Source: Novosphingobium sp. ST904
Lineage (GTDB): Bacteria > Pseudomonadota > Alphaproteobacteria > Sphingomonadales > Sphingomonadaceae
Reading direction: 5' to 3'
Assembly: GCF_001298105.1 (NCBI RefSeq)
Contig: NZ_LGJH01000162.1
Coordinates: 107,762-171,761, forward strand
DNA: 64,000 nt
The stretch's first letter is position 1; each line of letters starts with the position of its first letter. The position numbers and the translations under genes were made by a program. The notes below the pieces were generated by a model that was not told the DNA's origin, did no database searches, and was given only the letters and a program-made list of their open reading frames with translations. This document shows positions 42,562 through 50,572 of this stretch, piece after piece.

Positions 42562-43547
42562 CGCTGCGCCCCCTCCTGCTCCAAACCCGCATCGAGAGCC
42601 TTGGCGGCAGCCTCCCCGGCGATGGCTACGAAAGCGTCATGCAATCCGGCACGTTCGATCGAGAGCGAAAGGATGCCGGCGTTGCCTTCGACCAGGGCAC
42701 GCAGGAGCGGTTCGGCGCCGCCTTCCGGCAGCGAGAAACTCCAGAGACGGCCTTCGCGCCGCGCATCCTCCGGCAGGGCCGTGCGCCATGGGCCGTCCTG
42801 TTCCCGCGTTTCAAGGCGGACCTGCTGGGGAATCCGGTCGCGGGCGACGTCAACCGGGCCTGCAAACGGCACTTTTCCGCCAGCGATGATAGCCACTTCG
42901 TCGCAAAGACGCTCGGCATGGGCGATGACGTGAGTGGAGAAGATCACTGTCGTCCCGCCTTCCGCGAGTTGGCGGATCATCCGCTCCAGCTTGCCCTGGT
43001 TGAGCGCGTCGAGACCGGAGAATGGTTCGTCGAAGATGACGAGGCGGGGCTGGTGCACGAGTGTTCCGAGGATTTGCACCTGCTGCGCCATCCCCTTGGA
43101 AAGCTGACGAATTTGCCGGTCCGCTGCATAGCCGAGGCCATGTTGTTCAAGCAGTTCGTGCGCGCGCCTGCGCCCTTCCCCGAGCGGCAGGCCTCGCAGG
43201 GCGCCGAGAAAGGCAATCGCTTCGGTGGCCTTCATCGCCGGGTAGAGCCCGCGCTCCTCGGGCAGGTAGCCAATCGCATGGGCCATGTCATGGGGACGCT
43301 CGGAGCCCAGAATTCTGCGCATTCCGGCATCCGGATCGATGATTCCCAGCAGCATTCGCAGGGTCGTGGTCTTGCCCGCCCCATTGGGACCTAGAATGCC
43401 GTAAACGGCACCTACAGGCACCTGAAGGTCGACACCGTCGACCGCGGCGAAACCATCGAAGCGCTTTACGAGCCCTTTCGCCTCGATCGCGAGGGAGTGC
43501 CCTTCCAAGTTGCTGGCCAAGGACCAATCTCCTACTGCGACATTCAT
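42558..43547 (-). CDS. ABC transporter ATP-binding protein (NatA-like)
   Basis: A 329-residue nucleotide-binding subunit. Walker A is GPNGAGKTT, the signature appears as LSKGM instead of LSGGQ, as usual in NatA-like ATPases, Walker B is LVIFDEPFSGLD and the switch histidine is in STHVIAHAE. A DUF4162-like C-terminal domain follows. The ATG at 43547 begins MNVAVGDWSL; an upstream start at 43592 would add 15 residues with no visible Shine-Dalgarno. It pairs with the downstream permease. Confidence 0.87.
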   Translation of the reverse strand: MNVAVGDWSLASNLEGHSLAIEAKGLVKRFDGFAAVDGVDLQVPVGAVYGILGPNGAGKTTTLRMLLGIIDPDAGMRRILGSERPHDMAHAIGYLPEERGLYPAMKATEAIAFLGALRGLPLGEGRRRAHELLEQHGLGYAADRQIRQLSKGMAQQVQILGTLVHQPRLVIFDEPFSGLDALNQGKLERMIRQLAEGGTTVIFSTHVIAHAERLCDEVAIIAGGKVPFAGPVDVARDRIPQQVRLETREQDGPWRTALPEDARREGRLWSFSLPEGGAEPLLRALVEGNAGILSLSIERAGLHDAFVAIAGEAAAKALDAGLEQEGAQR

Positions 43548-43594
43548 GCGAAGCCCCTTCCTGACCGTGTCTATGAACCGGAGAGTCCGCAAGC

Positions 43595-44709
43595 TTGGTT
43601 AACGATGCTCTGAATGTCCTGACCCGCGATCTCGAGGCGCAAGCCCGGGAGCTGGGGTTCTGCGCTTTCGGCATCGCGCCGGCGGAAGAGGATGCGGATC
43701 GGGCTGCGCGGCTCGATTCGTGGCTGGCCGAAGGCATGCATGGTTCGATGGAGTGGATGGCGGATCGCGCGCATCATCGCCGCTCGCCGCAAGGACTCTG
43801 GCCCGAGGCCCGGCGCGTGATCGCGCTGGGCATGAGCTATGCCCCCGCCGCCGATCCGCTGCTGCTTGCCGAAACGCCGGAGGTGGGCCGTATCTCGGTC
43901 TATGCCCAGGGCGCCGATTATCACGACTGGGTGAAGAAGGCGCTCAAGAACCTTGCCCGGTGGCTGGTCTTCGAGGCCGACAAGCGCGGGCTGGGGCCGG
44001 CCGGCGTGAAAGTCTTCACCGATACCGCCCCGGTCATGGAAAAGCCGCTGGCCGCCGCCGCCGGGCTGGGCTGGCAGGGCAAGCACACCAACATGGTCAG
44101 CCGCGATCACGGATCCTGGCTGTTCCTCGGCGAAATCTACACGACGCTGGACCTGCCGCTTTCCGCACCCGGCCCCGATCGCTGCGGATCGTGCAGCGCC
44201 TGTCAGGATGCCTGCCCGACCGCTGCGTTCCCTTCACCCTATCGCCTCGATGCCCGCCGCTGTGTCAGCTACCTCACCATCGAGCACAAGGGGCCGATCC
44301 CGGAGGAGTTCCGCGAGGCGCTGGGCAACCGCATCTACGGCTGCGACGATTGTCTGGCCGTCTGTCCGTGGAACAAGTTCGCCGAGACGGCCAGCCGTCT
44401 CAAGGCGTTCCTGCCCCGCGCCGAGCTCACCGCACCGGCGCTGGCGGACCTGCTGACGCTGGACGATGCGGGCTTCCGCAAGCTGTTCTCGGGCTCTCCG
44501 ATCAAGCGCATCGGCCGCGACCGCTTCGTGCGCAACTGCCTCTACGCGGCGGGGAACAGCGGCAACCCGGCCCTGATGGCGCAAGTGGCGCCTCTGCTGG
44601 GCGACCCCGATCCGGCCGTGTCCGAAGCCGCGCACTGGGCGGCACGGCGATTGGGAACTCCCCACCGGCCGGCGGCGGGGAGGTTCCCGAAATCAGAGCA
44701 GTTCCTTGA
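43595..44709 (+). CDS. queG: Epoxyqueuosine reductase (frame break near the end)
   Basis: QueG reduces epoxyqueuosine to queuosine at the wobble base of tRNAs, using cobalamin and two 4Fe-4S clusters. The clusters are visible as CGSCSACQDACPTAAF and CDDCLAVCPWNKFA, with SYLTIEHKGPIPEE between and a C-terminal HEAT-like region (VSEAAHWAARRLG). As read, the frame runs 119 bases into the convergent gene. Restoring one C near 44658 makes the terminator hairpin perfect and gives a stop at 44709. TTG at 43595 with GGAG upstream is the likely start; the ABC operon is divergent. Confidence 0.9.
44653..44688. terminator. Bidirectional terminator between queG and the FAD reductase
   Basis: GGGAAC-TCCCC on the left pairs with GGGGA-GGTTCCC on the right, leaving exactly one unpaired G at 44682 or 44683. 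If a C is missing on the left arm the stem is perfect over 12 bases. It overlaps the end of queG and the convergent gene's stop region. Confidence 0.65.
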
Positions 44710-45919
44710 GCGGCTTTTCCTTGTCGGCCAGCGCCGCGAGATCGGGCTTCGCACCGGCTTCCACCAATTTGCGCCCCTGGACGTAGTCCTTGACCATGTT
44801 CACGCAGTCTAGCGCGAGAACCTTGCCTTCCTTGAGGTAGACTACCGAGAAGCTGCGATCCTCGGGATTGCCGCGAATCACCGTCTGGTCGAAGCCGAGG
44901 TTGATGCCGGCCGTCTGCAGGCGCAGGTCGTACTGGTTGGACCAGAACCACGGGAAGGCCTTGTACGGCTTCTCGTCGCCGCAGATCGCCTTGGCCACGC
45001 AGGTCGCCATGTCATTGGCATTCTGCACCGATTCCACCCGCATCACCGCGCCGCCCGCAAAGTCGCAGGCGAAAGCGGCACAATCGCCGATGGCATAGAT
45101 ATCGGGCAGCGACGTGCGGCAGTATTCGTCCACATCGACGCCATTGGCGCCCGCTGCGCCCGCCAGGATCAGCGGACCGACCGCCGGAACGATGCCGATG
45201 CCCACGATCACCGCCTCGGCGGGAAGCACCGCGCCATCGGCAAGCTGCACGCCGGTGACCTTGTGGCCATCCCCCACGAGGCATTCGACGGCGACACCGG
45301 TGCGCAGGTCCACGCCGTGGTCGCGGTGTTCCTTCTGGTAGAATTCCGAGAGCGGCTCTCCGGCAACGCGGGCGAGGACGCGCGGCAGCGCTTCCAGCAG
45401 CGTGACCGAAAGGCCCATCTTCGAGAGCACGGCCGCCGCTTCAAGCCCGATATAGCCCCCGCCGATCACGACCACGTTCTTCGTGCCCGCATCGACTTCG
45501 GCCATCAGCGTATCGCAGTCCTCGCGGGTGCGCACCGCATGGACGCCGGCGAGGTCCGCGCCCGAGCACGAAAGCCGGCGCGGATCGCCGCCCGTGGCCC
45601 AGACCAGCTTGCCATATCCGTAAGTCTCGCCGTTCGACAGCGTGAGTTCCCGCGCCGCGGCATCGACCTTGGTCACTTCGGTGCCGAGCTTGAAGGTGAT
45701 TTCCTTTTCGGCCCAGAAGGTCGGCGGGCGGATGTACAGCCGGTCGAACGTCTTCTCGCGCGCGAAGTACTCCTTGGAGAGCGGCGGACGCTCGTAAGGA
45801 TGCTCCGGCTCGCGGCCGATGACGGTGATGGTCCCCTCGAAACCGTTCTGGCGAAGGGCGATAGCGCATTGCGCACCGCCGTGCCCGGCTCCCACGATAA
45901 CAACGTCTGCCTTGCTCAT
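44693..45919 (-). CDS. FAD-dependent ferredoxin-reductase-like oxidoreductase
   Basis: A 408-residue pyridine nucleotide-disulfide family flavoprotein. The FAD-binding VIVGAGHGGAQCAIAL motif opens the chain, a second Rossmann GGGYIGLEAAAVL motif binds NAD(P)H, and IYAIGDCAAF closes the FAD site. There is no redox cysteine pair, which fits ferredoxin/putidaredoxin reductases that feed cytochrome P450s or dioxygenases. No ferredoxin or oxygenase gene is adjacent, so the electron acceptor is unknown. Convergent with queG. Confidence 0.85.
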   Translation of the reverse strand: MSKADVVIVGAGHGGAQCAIALRQNGFEGTITVIGREPEHPYERPPLSKEYFAREKTFDRLYIRPPTFWAEKEITFKLGTEVTKVDAAARELTLSNGETYGYGKLVWATGGDPRRLSCSGADLAGVHAVRTREDCDTLMAEVDAGTKNVVVIGGGYIGLEAAAVLSKMGLSVTLLEALPRVLARVAGEPLSEFYQKEHRDHGVDLRTGVAVECLVGDGHKVTGVQLADGAVLPAEAVIVGIGIVPAVGPLILAGAAGANGVDVDEYCRTSLPDIYAIGDCAAFACDFAGGAVMRVESVQNANDMATCVAKAICGDEKPYKAFPWFWSNQYDLRLQTAGINLGFDQTVIRGNPEDRSFSVVYLKEGKVLALDCVNMVKDYVQGRKLVEAGAKPDLAALADKEKPLKELL

Positions 45920-46245
45920 GGGCGGTGGGGTTCGGGCAATTTTGCCGTGCGGTCAATGCCCCTTGGCGAAATTGAATTTCCCGTCCCGGCATCTCGCGTT
46001 TGCGGATGATACGCCGCGAACGTATCGGACGGCGGCAGGTCTTCCGCCGATCCGCGCCGTCCGATCCCTGCCCCGAAGCGCTCTCGAATGCCTCGCGCGG
46101 GAATTGGGCGCCGCGCCGGCAATTCGAACCGGCAAGATATCGTCCGGGGAGTTATCGACGGGCAGCGTCTCGGGGGAAGCGCCCTCCCCGCCCCGGCATC
46201 GGGCCGGATATGTGGGCGGGCGGAGCATTCTCCCGCCCGCTGGTT
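45920..46245. other. 326-base stretch without a gene
   Basis: It separates the FAD reductase gene from the spermidine-synthase-like gene. The right end (46214-46238) is a GGGCGGG/CCCGCCC hairpin that probably ends the minus-strand thrS operon. The rest is G+C-rich; I found no open frame with convincing start, codon usage or motif on either strand, and no repeat. Confidence 0.5.
46214..46238 (-). terminator. Terminator-like hairpin after the spermidine-synthase-like gene
   Basis: GGGCGGG (46214-46220) pairs with CCCGCCC (46232-46238) around an 11-base loop, 8 bases beyond the minus-strand stop at 46246. No T run follows on the minus strand. Confidence 0.5.
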
Positions 46246-46920
46246 TCATTCCGGCGTGGCAAACCAGATCACGTGCTTCGGCCCCTTGCCGTTGCTGCGC
46301 GCGGGCACCTTCAGTTCTTCCACCTTGAAGCCGGCGCGTTCCAGCCGGCGCGTGAAGGCGGGATCCGGCCCGGCGGACCAGATCGCCAGCACGCCGTCGG
46401 GCGTCAGCGCATTGCGCGCCGCCCGCAGCCCGGTCTTCGAATAGATCTGGTTGTTGTCCTCGCGCACCAGCCCATCGGGGCCGTTGTCGACATCGAGCAG
46501 GATCGCATCGTAGTCCGCCCGTGCCGCGTCGATGACATGGGCGACATCGCCCATCACCAGGTTGACGCGGGGATTGTCCAGACAGCCCTGCGCCAGTTCG
46601 GCCATCGGCCCACGCGCCCATTCGATGATCTCGGGCACCAGTTCGACCACGGTCAGCTTCGAATCCTCGGGCAGGGTGCGGAGCGCCGCGCGCAAGGTGA
46701 AGCCCATGCCGTAGCCGCCGATCAGCATGTGCGGGCGCTTGGTGATGCCCTTGATGCGATCCCAGGACATGGTGGCGAGCGCTTCCTCGCTGCCCCACTT
46801 GCGCGAGGACATAAGCTCGTTGTGCCCAAGCACGATCATGAAGTCCTGATCGTGCTTGTAGAGTTCGAGCTTCTCCCCGTCAGGAATCCACGCGGTGTCG
46901 ATGAGTTCGCGCTTGATCAT
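46246..46920 (-). CDS. Spermidine synthase-like methyltransferase-fold protein
   Basis: A 224-residue Rossmann-fold protein of the spermidine synthase superfamily. The nucleotide loop MLIGGYGMGFTLRAAL, VVELVPEIIEWARG and the acidic YDAILLDVDNGPDGLV follow the family order. It is shorter than true spermidine synthases, which usually have a longer N-terminal beta domain, so the reaction is uncertain; it may act on another substrate. It overlaps the upstream acetyltransferase gene by four bases, and the pair follows thrS. Confidence 0.75.
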   Translation of the reverse strand: MIKRELIDTAWIPDGEKLELYKHDQDFMIVLGHNELMSSRKWGSEEALATMSWDRIKGITKRPHMLIGGYGMGFTLRAALRTLPEDSKLTVVELVPEIIEWARGPMAELAQGCLDNPRVNLVMGDVAHVIDAARADYDAILLDVDNGPDGLVREDNNQIYSKTGLRAARNALTPDGVLAIWSAGPDPAFTRRLERAGFKVEELKVPARSNGKGPKHVIWFATPE

Positions 46921-47359
46921 GCTGATGTCTTTCCGGGATGGCGCAAGTGAAGGATGGGATAGGGACGGCCGTCCGCGTCGCGCTCGGATCGGCCGGTGCG
47001 CTGGAAACCGCGCGATTCGTAGAAGGGCAAGGCATTATCGGCCTGTTCGTTGGCATCGACGCGGGCCTGCGGCTCCAGCATCAGGGCATGGGCGACCAGC
47101 GCGGAGCCGAAGCCCTGCCCGTGGACCGCCGGATCGACGAAGAGGGCTTCGATCGATCCGCCTGCGAAGACCATGAAGCCTTGCGCCGTGCCGCCTGCAT
47201 CCTCGCGATCCACAAGGGGACCGCCGGGAGCATCTGTTCGACCTGCACGGCGATCTCGGCCTTGTGCTGTGCCGACAGGAAGCCGTGCGTGGCCTCCACC
47301 GCCGCGCGCCAGATGGCGAAGGCGCGCGGGGCGTCGTCGGAAGTGCCCGGCCGGATCAT
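46917..47359 (-). CDS. GNAT family N-acetyltransferase (one frame break)
   Basis: An acyl-CoA-dependent transferase of about 147 residues. The start MIRPGTSDDAPRAFAIWRAA and the helix AVEATHGFLSAQ are in one frame. The acetyl-CoA part with IEALFVDPAVHGQGFGSALV, which carries the Q/RxxGxG-type loop, and NALPFYESRGF is in another. Adding one C (minus strand) to the run at 47217-47220 joins AVPLVDREDAGGTAQGF. It resembles YjaB-like N-acetyltransferases; the substrate is unknown. It lies 13 bases after thrS and is coupled to the next gene. Confidence 0.78.
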
Positions 47360-47372
47360 CGGCGCCACATCG

Positions 47373-49370
47373 TCAGCGCAAGTCGGGCGCGGTGGCCTCG
47401 GCCTTGAGCATGGCGATGGCATCGTCGAGGGTCATGACCTTCTGGTGCTCGGCCCCCAGCGTGCGGATGGCGACGGTGCCTTCCTCGGCCTCGCGCTTGC
47501 CGACCACGACCAGATGCGGGACCTTCTTCAGAGAGTGGTCGCGCACCTTGTAGTTGATCTTCTCATTGCGCACGTCGGTCTCCACGCGCACGCCTGCGGC
47601 CCTGAGCTTCTGCGAAACTTCCTGCGCATAGCTGTCCGCGTCGGAGACGATCGTGGTCACCACGGCCTGAACCGGGGCGAGCCAGACCGGCAGCTTGCCG
47701 GCGAAGTGCTCGATCAGGATGCCGATGAAGCGCTCGTACGAACCGAAGATCGCGCGGTGCAGCATGACCGGGCGGTGCTTCTCGCCGTCCTCGCCGATGT
47801 AGTGCGCGTCAAGGCGTTCGGGCAGCATGCGGTCGGACTGGATCGTGCCGACCTGCCAGGTGCGGCCGATCGCGTCGGTCAGGTGCCATTCCAGCTTGGG
47901 CGCATAAAACGCGCCTTCGCCGGGCAGTTCTTCCCAGCCGTATTCCTCGGTGGCCAGACCCGCGCGCACGACGGCGTCGCGCAGTTCGGCCTCGGCCTTG
48001 TCCCACTGCTCCTCGGTGCCGATGCGGTTGTCCGGACGCAGGGCCAGCTTGATCGAGTAAGTGAAGCCGAAGTCCTTGTAGACGCGGTCCGCCATCTCGC
48101 AGAAGGCCTGCACTTCGCCGACGATCTGGTCTTCGCGGCAGAAGATGTGGCCATCGTCCTGCGTGAACTGGCGCACGCGCATCAACCCGTGCAGCGCGCC
48201 GTGCGGCTCGTTACGGTGGCAGCAGCCGTTCTCGACGATGCGCAGCGGCAGGTCGCGGTAGGACTTGATGCCCTGCTTGAAGATCAGGACGTGCGCCGGG
48301 CAGTTCATGGGCTTCAGGGCCATCCACTGCGCGTCGTCCGAGATGATCGGGCCGTCATCCTCGGTATTGGGCACTTCGTCGGGGATGACGAACATGTTCT
48401 CGCGGTACTTGCCCCAGTGGCCCGAGGCTTCCCACTGCCGCGCGTCCATGACCTGCGGCGTCTTCACTTCCTTGCAATCAGCCTGGCTGATCGCGCGGCG
48501 CATGTAATCCTCAAGCGCGCGATAGATCACGTAGCCCTTGGGGTGCCAGAACACCGAACCGTGCGCTTCGGCCTGGAGGTGGAACAGGTCCATCTCGTTG
48601 CCCAGCTTGCGGTGGTCGCGCTTGGCGGCTTCTTCAAGGCGCGTAAGGTGCGCGGCAAGCTGCTTCTTGTTCAGCCAGCCGGTGCCGTAGATGCGCGAAA
48701 GCATCGCGTTCTTCTGGTCGCCGCGCCAATAGGCGCCCGAAACGCGCGTCAGCTTGAAGGCCGCCGGATCCAGCTTGCCGGTCGAGGGCAGGTGCGGGCC
48801 GCGGCACATGTCCAGCCAGTCCTCGCCGGACCAGTAGACGGTCAGCGGCTCGTCGCCCGGAAGTTCGGCGGCCCATTCGGCCTTGAAATTCTCACCCTGC
48901 TGCTTCCAGCGGCTGATCAGCGTTTCGCGGTCCCAGACCTCGCGGCGCAGCGGCTTGTTGGCGGCGATGATCTTGCGCATCTCGGCCTCGATGGCCGGAA
49001 GGTCGTCATCGGTGAACGGCCCGCGCTCCGGGTTCGGGGCGAAGTCGTAGTAGAAACCATCGTCCGTCGAAGGGCCGAAGGTGATCTGCGTGCCGGGGAA
49101 CAGCGCCTGCACCGCTTCGGCCAGGACGTGCGCGAAGTCGTGACGGGCGAGGTCCAGCGCCTCCTCCTCGTCGCGGCTGGTTACCAGCGCAAGCTGGGCA
49201 TCGCCGGTGAAGGGCAGGCTCAGGTCCACCAGCTCGCCGTCGATCTTCGCGGCAAGCGCGGCCTTGGCGAGGCCGGGACCGATGGCGGCGGCGACATCGG
49301 CCGGGGTGGAGCCCTGCGGCATCTCGCGGACCGAACCGTCGGGCAGGCTGATCTTGAACATCTCGGACAT
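47373..49370 (-). CDS. thrS: Threonine--tRNA ligase
   Basis: A 665-residue class II synthetase with an N-terminal TGS domain (MFKISLPDGSVREM), an editing domain (HDFAHVLAEAVQALFPG), the catalytic core with motif 2 (RNEPHGALHGLMRVRQF) and motif 3, and an anticodon-binding domain at the C-terminus. The zinc-binding cysteine is in MNCPAHVLIF. Length and order match the family. It heads a minus-strand operon with the acetyltransferase and the spermidine-synthase-like gene. Confidence 0.97.
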   Translation of the reverse strand: MSEMFKISLPDGSVREMPQGSTPADVAAAIGPGLAKAALAAKIDGELVDLSLPFTGDAQLALVTSRDEEEALDLARHDFAHVLAEAVQALFPGTQITFGPSTDDGFYYDFAPNPERGPFTDDDLPAIEAEMRKIIAANKPLRREVWDRETLISRWKQQGENFKAEWAAELPGDEPLTVYWSGEDWLDMCRGPHLPSTGKLDPAAFKLTRVSGAYWRGDQKNAMLSRIYGTGWLNKKQLAAHLTRLEEAAKRDHRKLGNEMDLFHLQAEAHGSVFWHPKGYVIYRALEDYMRRAISQADCKEVKTPQVMDARQWEASGHWGKYRENMFVIPDEVPNTEDDGPIISDDAQWMALKPMNCPAHVLIFKQGIKSYRDLPLRIVENGCCHRNEPHGALHGLMRVRQFTQDDGHIFCREDQIVGEVQAFCEMADRVYKDFGFTYSIKLALRPDNRIGTEEQWDKAEAELRDAVVRAGLATEEYGWEELPGEGAFYAPKLEWHLTDAIGRTWQVGTIQSDRMLPERLDAHYIGEDGEKHRPVMLHRAIFGSYERFIGILIEHFAGKLPVWLAPVQAVVTTIVSDADSYAQEVSQKLRAAGVRVETDVRNEKINYKVRDHSLKKVPHLVVVGKREAEEGTVAIRTLGAEHQKVMTLDDAIAMLKAEATAPDLR

Positions 49371-49672
49371 CGAACTCGTCTTTCCCGTTTCCGGCGCGCT
49401 GAATTTCCCTGGCCCAATGGCACAGAGGCGCGCGCGGGTGAAGCTCTGGCGCCGCTATTTTGGCGAATTCGGGAGAGTGACGCCGCTCGCCCGAACCCCG
49501 GGCGACGGTGGCAGCGCGATCAGGCCGCGACCAACCGCCCCCGGGAGCGCCGGGTGGTAGTAGTGGTCGTGCCAGTGATCGAGGCGGTGCGCAGTTGCGT
49601 CACGCGCCCATGTAGCGACACCGCCCGGAAAAGTCACCCCGTGTTCGGATCCGACCTCGATGTAAAGCACGC

Positions 49673-49701
49673 TTGACTCCGACGCTCGAAATGACAATGA
49701 T
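49673..49701 (+). promoter_or_regulatory. Candidate promoter of the membrane protein/HTH cassette
   Basis: TTGACT at 49673-49678 is a close match to a -35 box, and AATGAT at 49696-49701, 17 bases later, is a weaker -10 match. The gene starts 56 bases downstream with AGAGGAG as ribosome-binding site. Confidence 0.45.
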
Positions 49702-49704
49702 ACT

Positions 49705-49717
49705 TTACACGTTGTAA
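49705..49717. promoter_or_regulatory. Candidate operator palindrome
   Basis: TTACA-CGT-TGTAA is a perfect two-fold repeat placed just past the candidate -10 box, where a bound repressor would block initiation. The second gene of the cassette encodes a small HTH protein, so autoregulation through this site is a natural inference. Confidence 0.45.
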
Positions 49718-49756
49718 TGCTTCCTTGACCATTCTTGCCAAGAGGAGAATCCGGAC

Positions 49757-50209
49757 ATGGGTTCGTCACAACAGGCCCACCGCCGCTACATGTTGCGCTT
49801 CCTTCCCATCACCGCGGCCTATGTGGGCGGGATCGCGCTGGCGAGTGCGCTGATTCCCGATCACGCCCCGGCCGATGCGCGGACCATCGCGATTTCCATC
49901 CTTCCCGGACTGGCCGTGATTGGCTGGCTCTGGGCGATGGGCCGCCTGCTGGTGGAACTGGAGGACGAATATCTGCGCATGCTCGAAGTGCGCAAATTCC
50001 TGGTCGCCACGGGAATGACGCTGGCGGCGACCAGCATGTGGGGCATTCTCGAACTCTATTCACCCGAAGTGCCCCGCCTGCCGGTGTTCTTCGTGATGCC
50101 GATCTGGTGCGCGGGACTGGCGGTCGGCGCCCTGTTCAACCGCCTCACTTTCGGCGGGATCGGCGGCGACACCGACAAGACCGCGACCTCGGGAACGGGC
50201 CGTTCGTGA
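49757..50209 (+). CDS. Small four-helix membrane protein paired with an HTH regulator
   Basis: A 150-residue membrane protein of unknown function. Four hydrophobic segments are visible (about residues 13-33, 46-64, 82-100 and 110-130), separated by a charged loop (LVELEDEYLRMLEVRKFL). A family of membrane proteins encoded just before small Xre-type regulators is common in proteobacteria and this fits that arrangement. AGAGGAG precedes the ATG. Its stop overlaps the GTG of the regulator gene. Confidence 0.72.
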   Translation: MGSSQQAHRRYMLRFLPITAAYVGGIALASALIPDHAPADARTIAISILPGLAVIGWLWAMGRLLVELEDEYLRMLEVRKFLVATGMTLAATSMWGILELYSPEVPRLPVFFVMPIWCAGLAVGALFNRLTFGGIGGDTDKTATSGTGRS

Positions 50210-50397
50210 ACAATCGCCTGAAAGTGCTGCGTGCCGAGCGCGGATGGAGCCAGCAGGACCTTGCCGAACGGCTGGAAGTCAGCCGGCAGAGCGTCAACGC
50301 CATCGAAACCGGCAAGTACGACCCCTCGCTGCCTCTGGCATTTCGCATTGCCGAGGTTTTTGCTATGACGATCGAGGAAATTTTCCTGAAGGGGTGA
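50206..50397 (+). CDS. Small Xre-family helix-turn-helix regulator
   Basis: A 63-residue stand-alone HTH protein of the YgzD/YozG-like group. It carries LKVLRAERGWSQQDLAERLEV, RQSVNAIETGKYDPSL and AFRIAEVFAMTIEEIF, the full five-helix Xre core with the recognition helix around SRQSVNAIE. The GTG start overlaps the stop of the membrane protein (GTGA), giving tight co-translation. It probably represses its own promoter through the palindrome upstream of the cassette; this is inferred. Confidence 0.85.
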   Translation: MNNRLKVLRAERGWSQQDLAERLEVSRQSVNAIETGKYDPSLPLAFRIAEVFAMTIEEIFLKG

Positions 50398-50400
50398 AGG

Positions 50401-50568
50401 ATGTCGGGGCGGTTTGGCAGGATCGGGGCCGGTGTGGCATTGGCGCTCGCGCTCGCCGTCGGCCTCACGCTGCTTCACGACAGCGCTTCGGGCCACCGCA
50501 AGGCGGAAAGCGCGGAAGCCTCGACAGGCACGGTGATCGTGCGGGTGATCGCGCCCGCCCTGCTCTGA
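50401..50568 (+). CDS. Small secreted or anchored protein, 55 residues
   Basis: An ATG three bases after the HTH gene stop opens a 55-residue frame with a basic start (MSGRFGRIG), one hydrophobic stretch (AGVALALALAVGLTLL) and a short polar tail ending VIVRVIAPALL. It looks like a signal peptide or single anchor with a tiny exported part. No family is recognised. Its position makes it a third member of the cassette, probably co-transcribed. Confidence 0.5.
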   Translation: MSGRFGRIGAGVALALALAVGLTLLHDSASGHRKAESAEASTGTVIVRVIAPALL

Positions 50569-50572
50569 TCGC

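Larger units (their letters stand above)
49371..49756. other. 386-base divergent region between thrS and the membrane/HTH pair
   Basis: The stretch must contain the thrS promoter and leader on the minus strand and the promoter of the rightward two-gene cassette. The right half holds a -35/-10-like pair and a 13-base palindrome, listed separately. I see no T-box or other recognisable leader, and no gene that I trust. Confidence 0.5.

Noticed and set aside
45920..46245. A protein-coding gene in the gap between the FAD reductase and the spermidine-synthase-like gene
   Set aside because: All frames there are short or have poor composition and no start signal; only the hairpin at the right end is supported.
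46938..49676. Plus-strand 912-residue frame opposite thrS
   Set aside because: Shadow of thrS codon structure; biased composition and no recognisable domain.
49455..49769. Minus-strand 104-residue frame in the thrS upstream gap
   Set aside because: No family features and it overlaps the promoter and ribosome-binding region of the rightward cassette; composition is not convincing.
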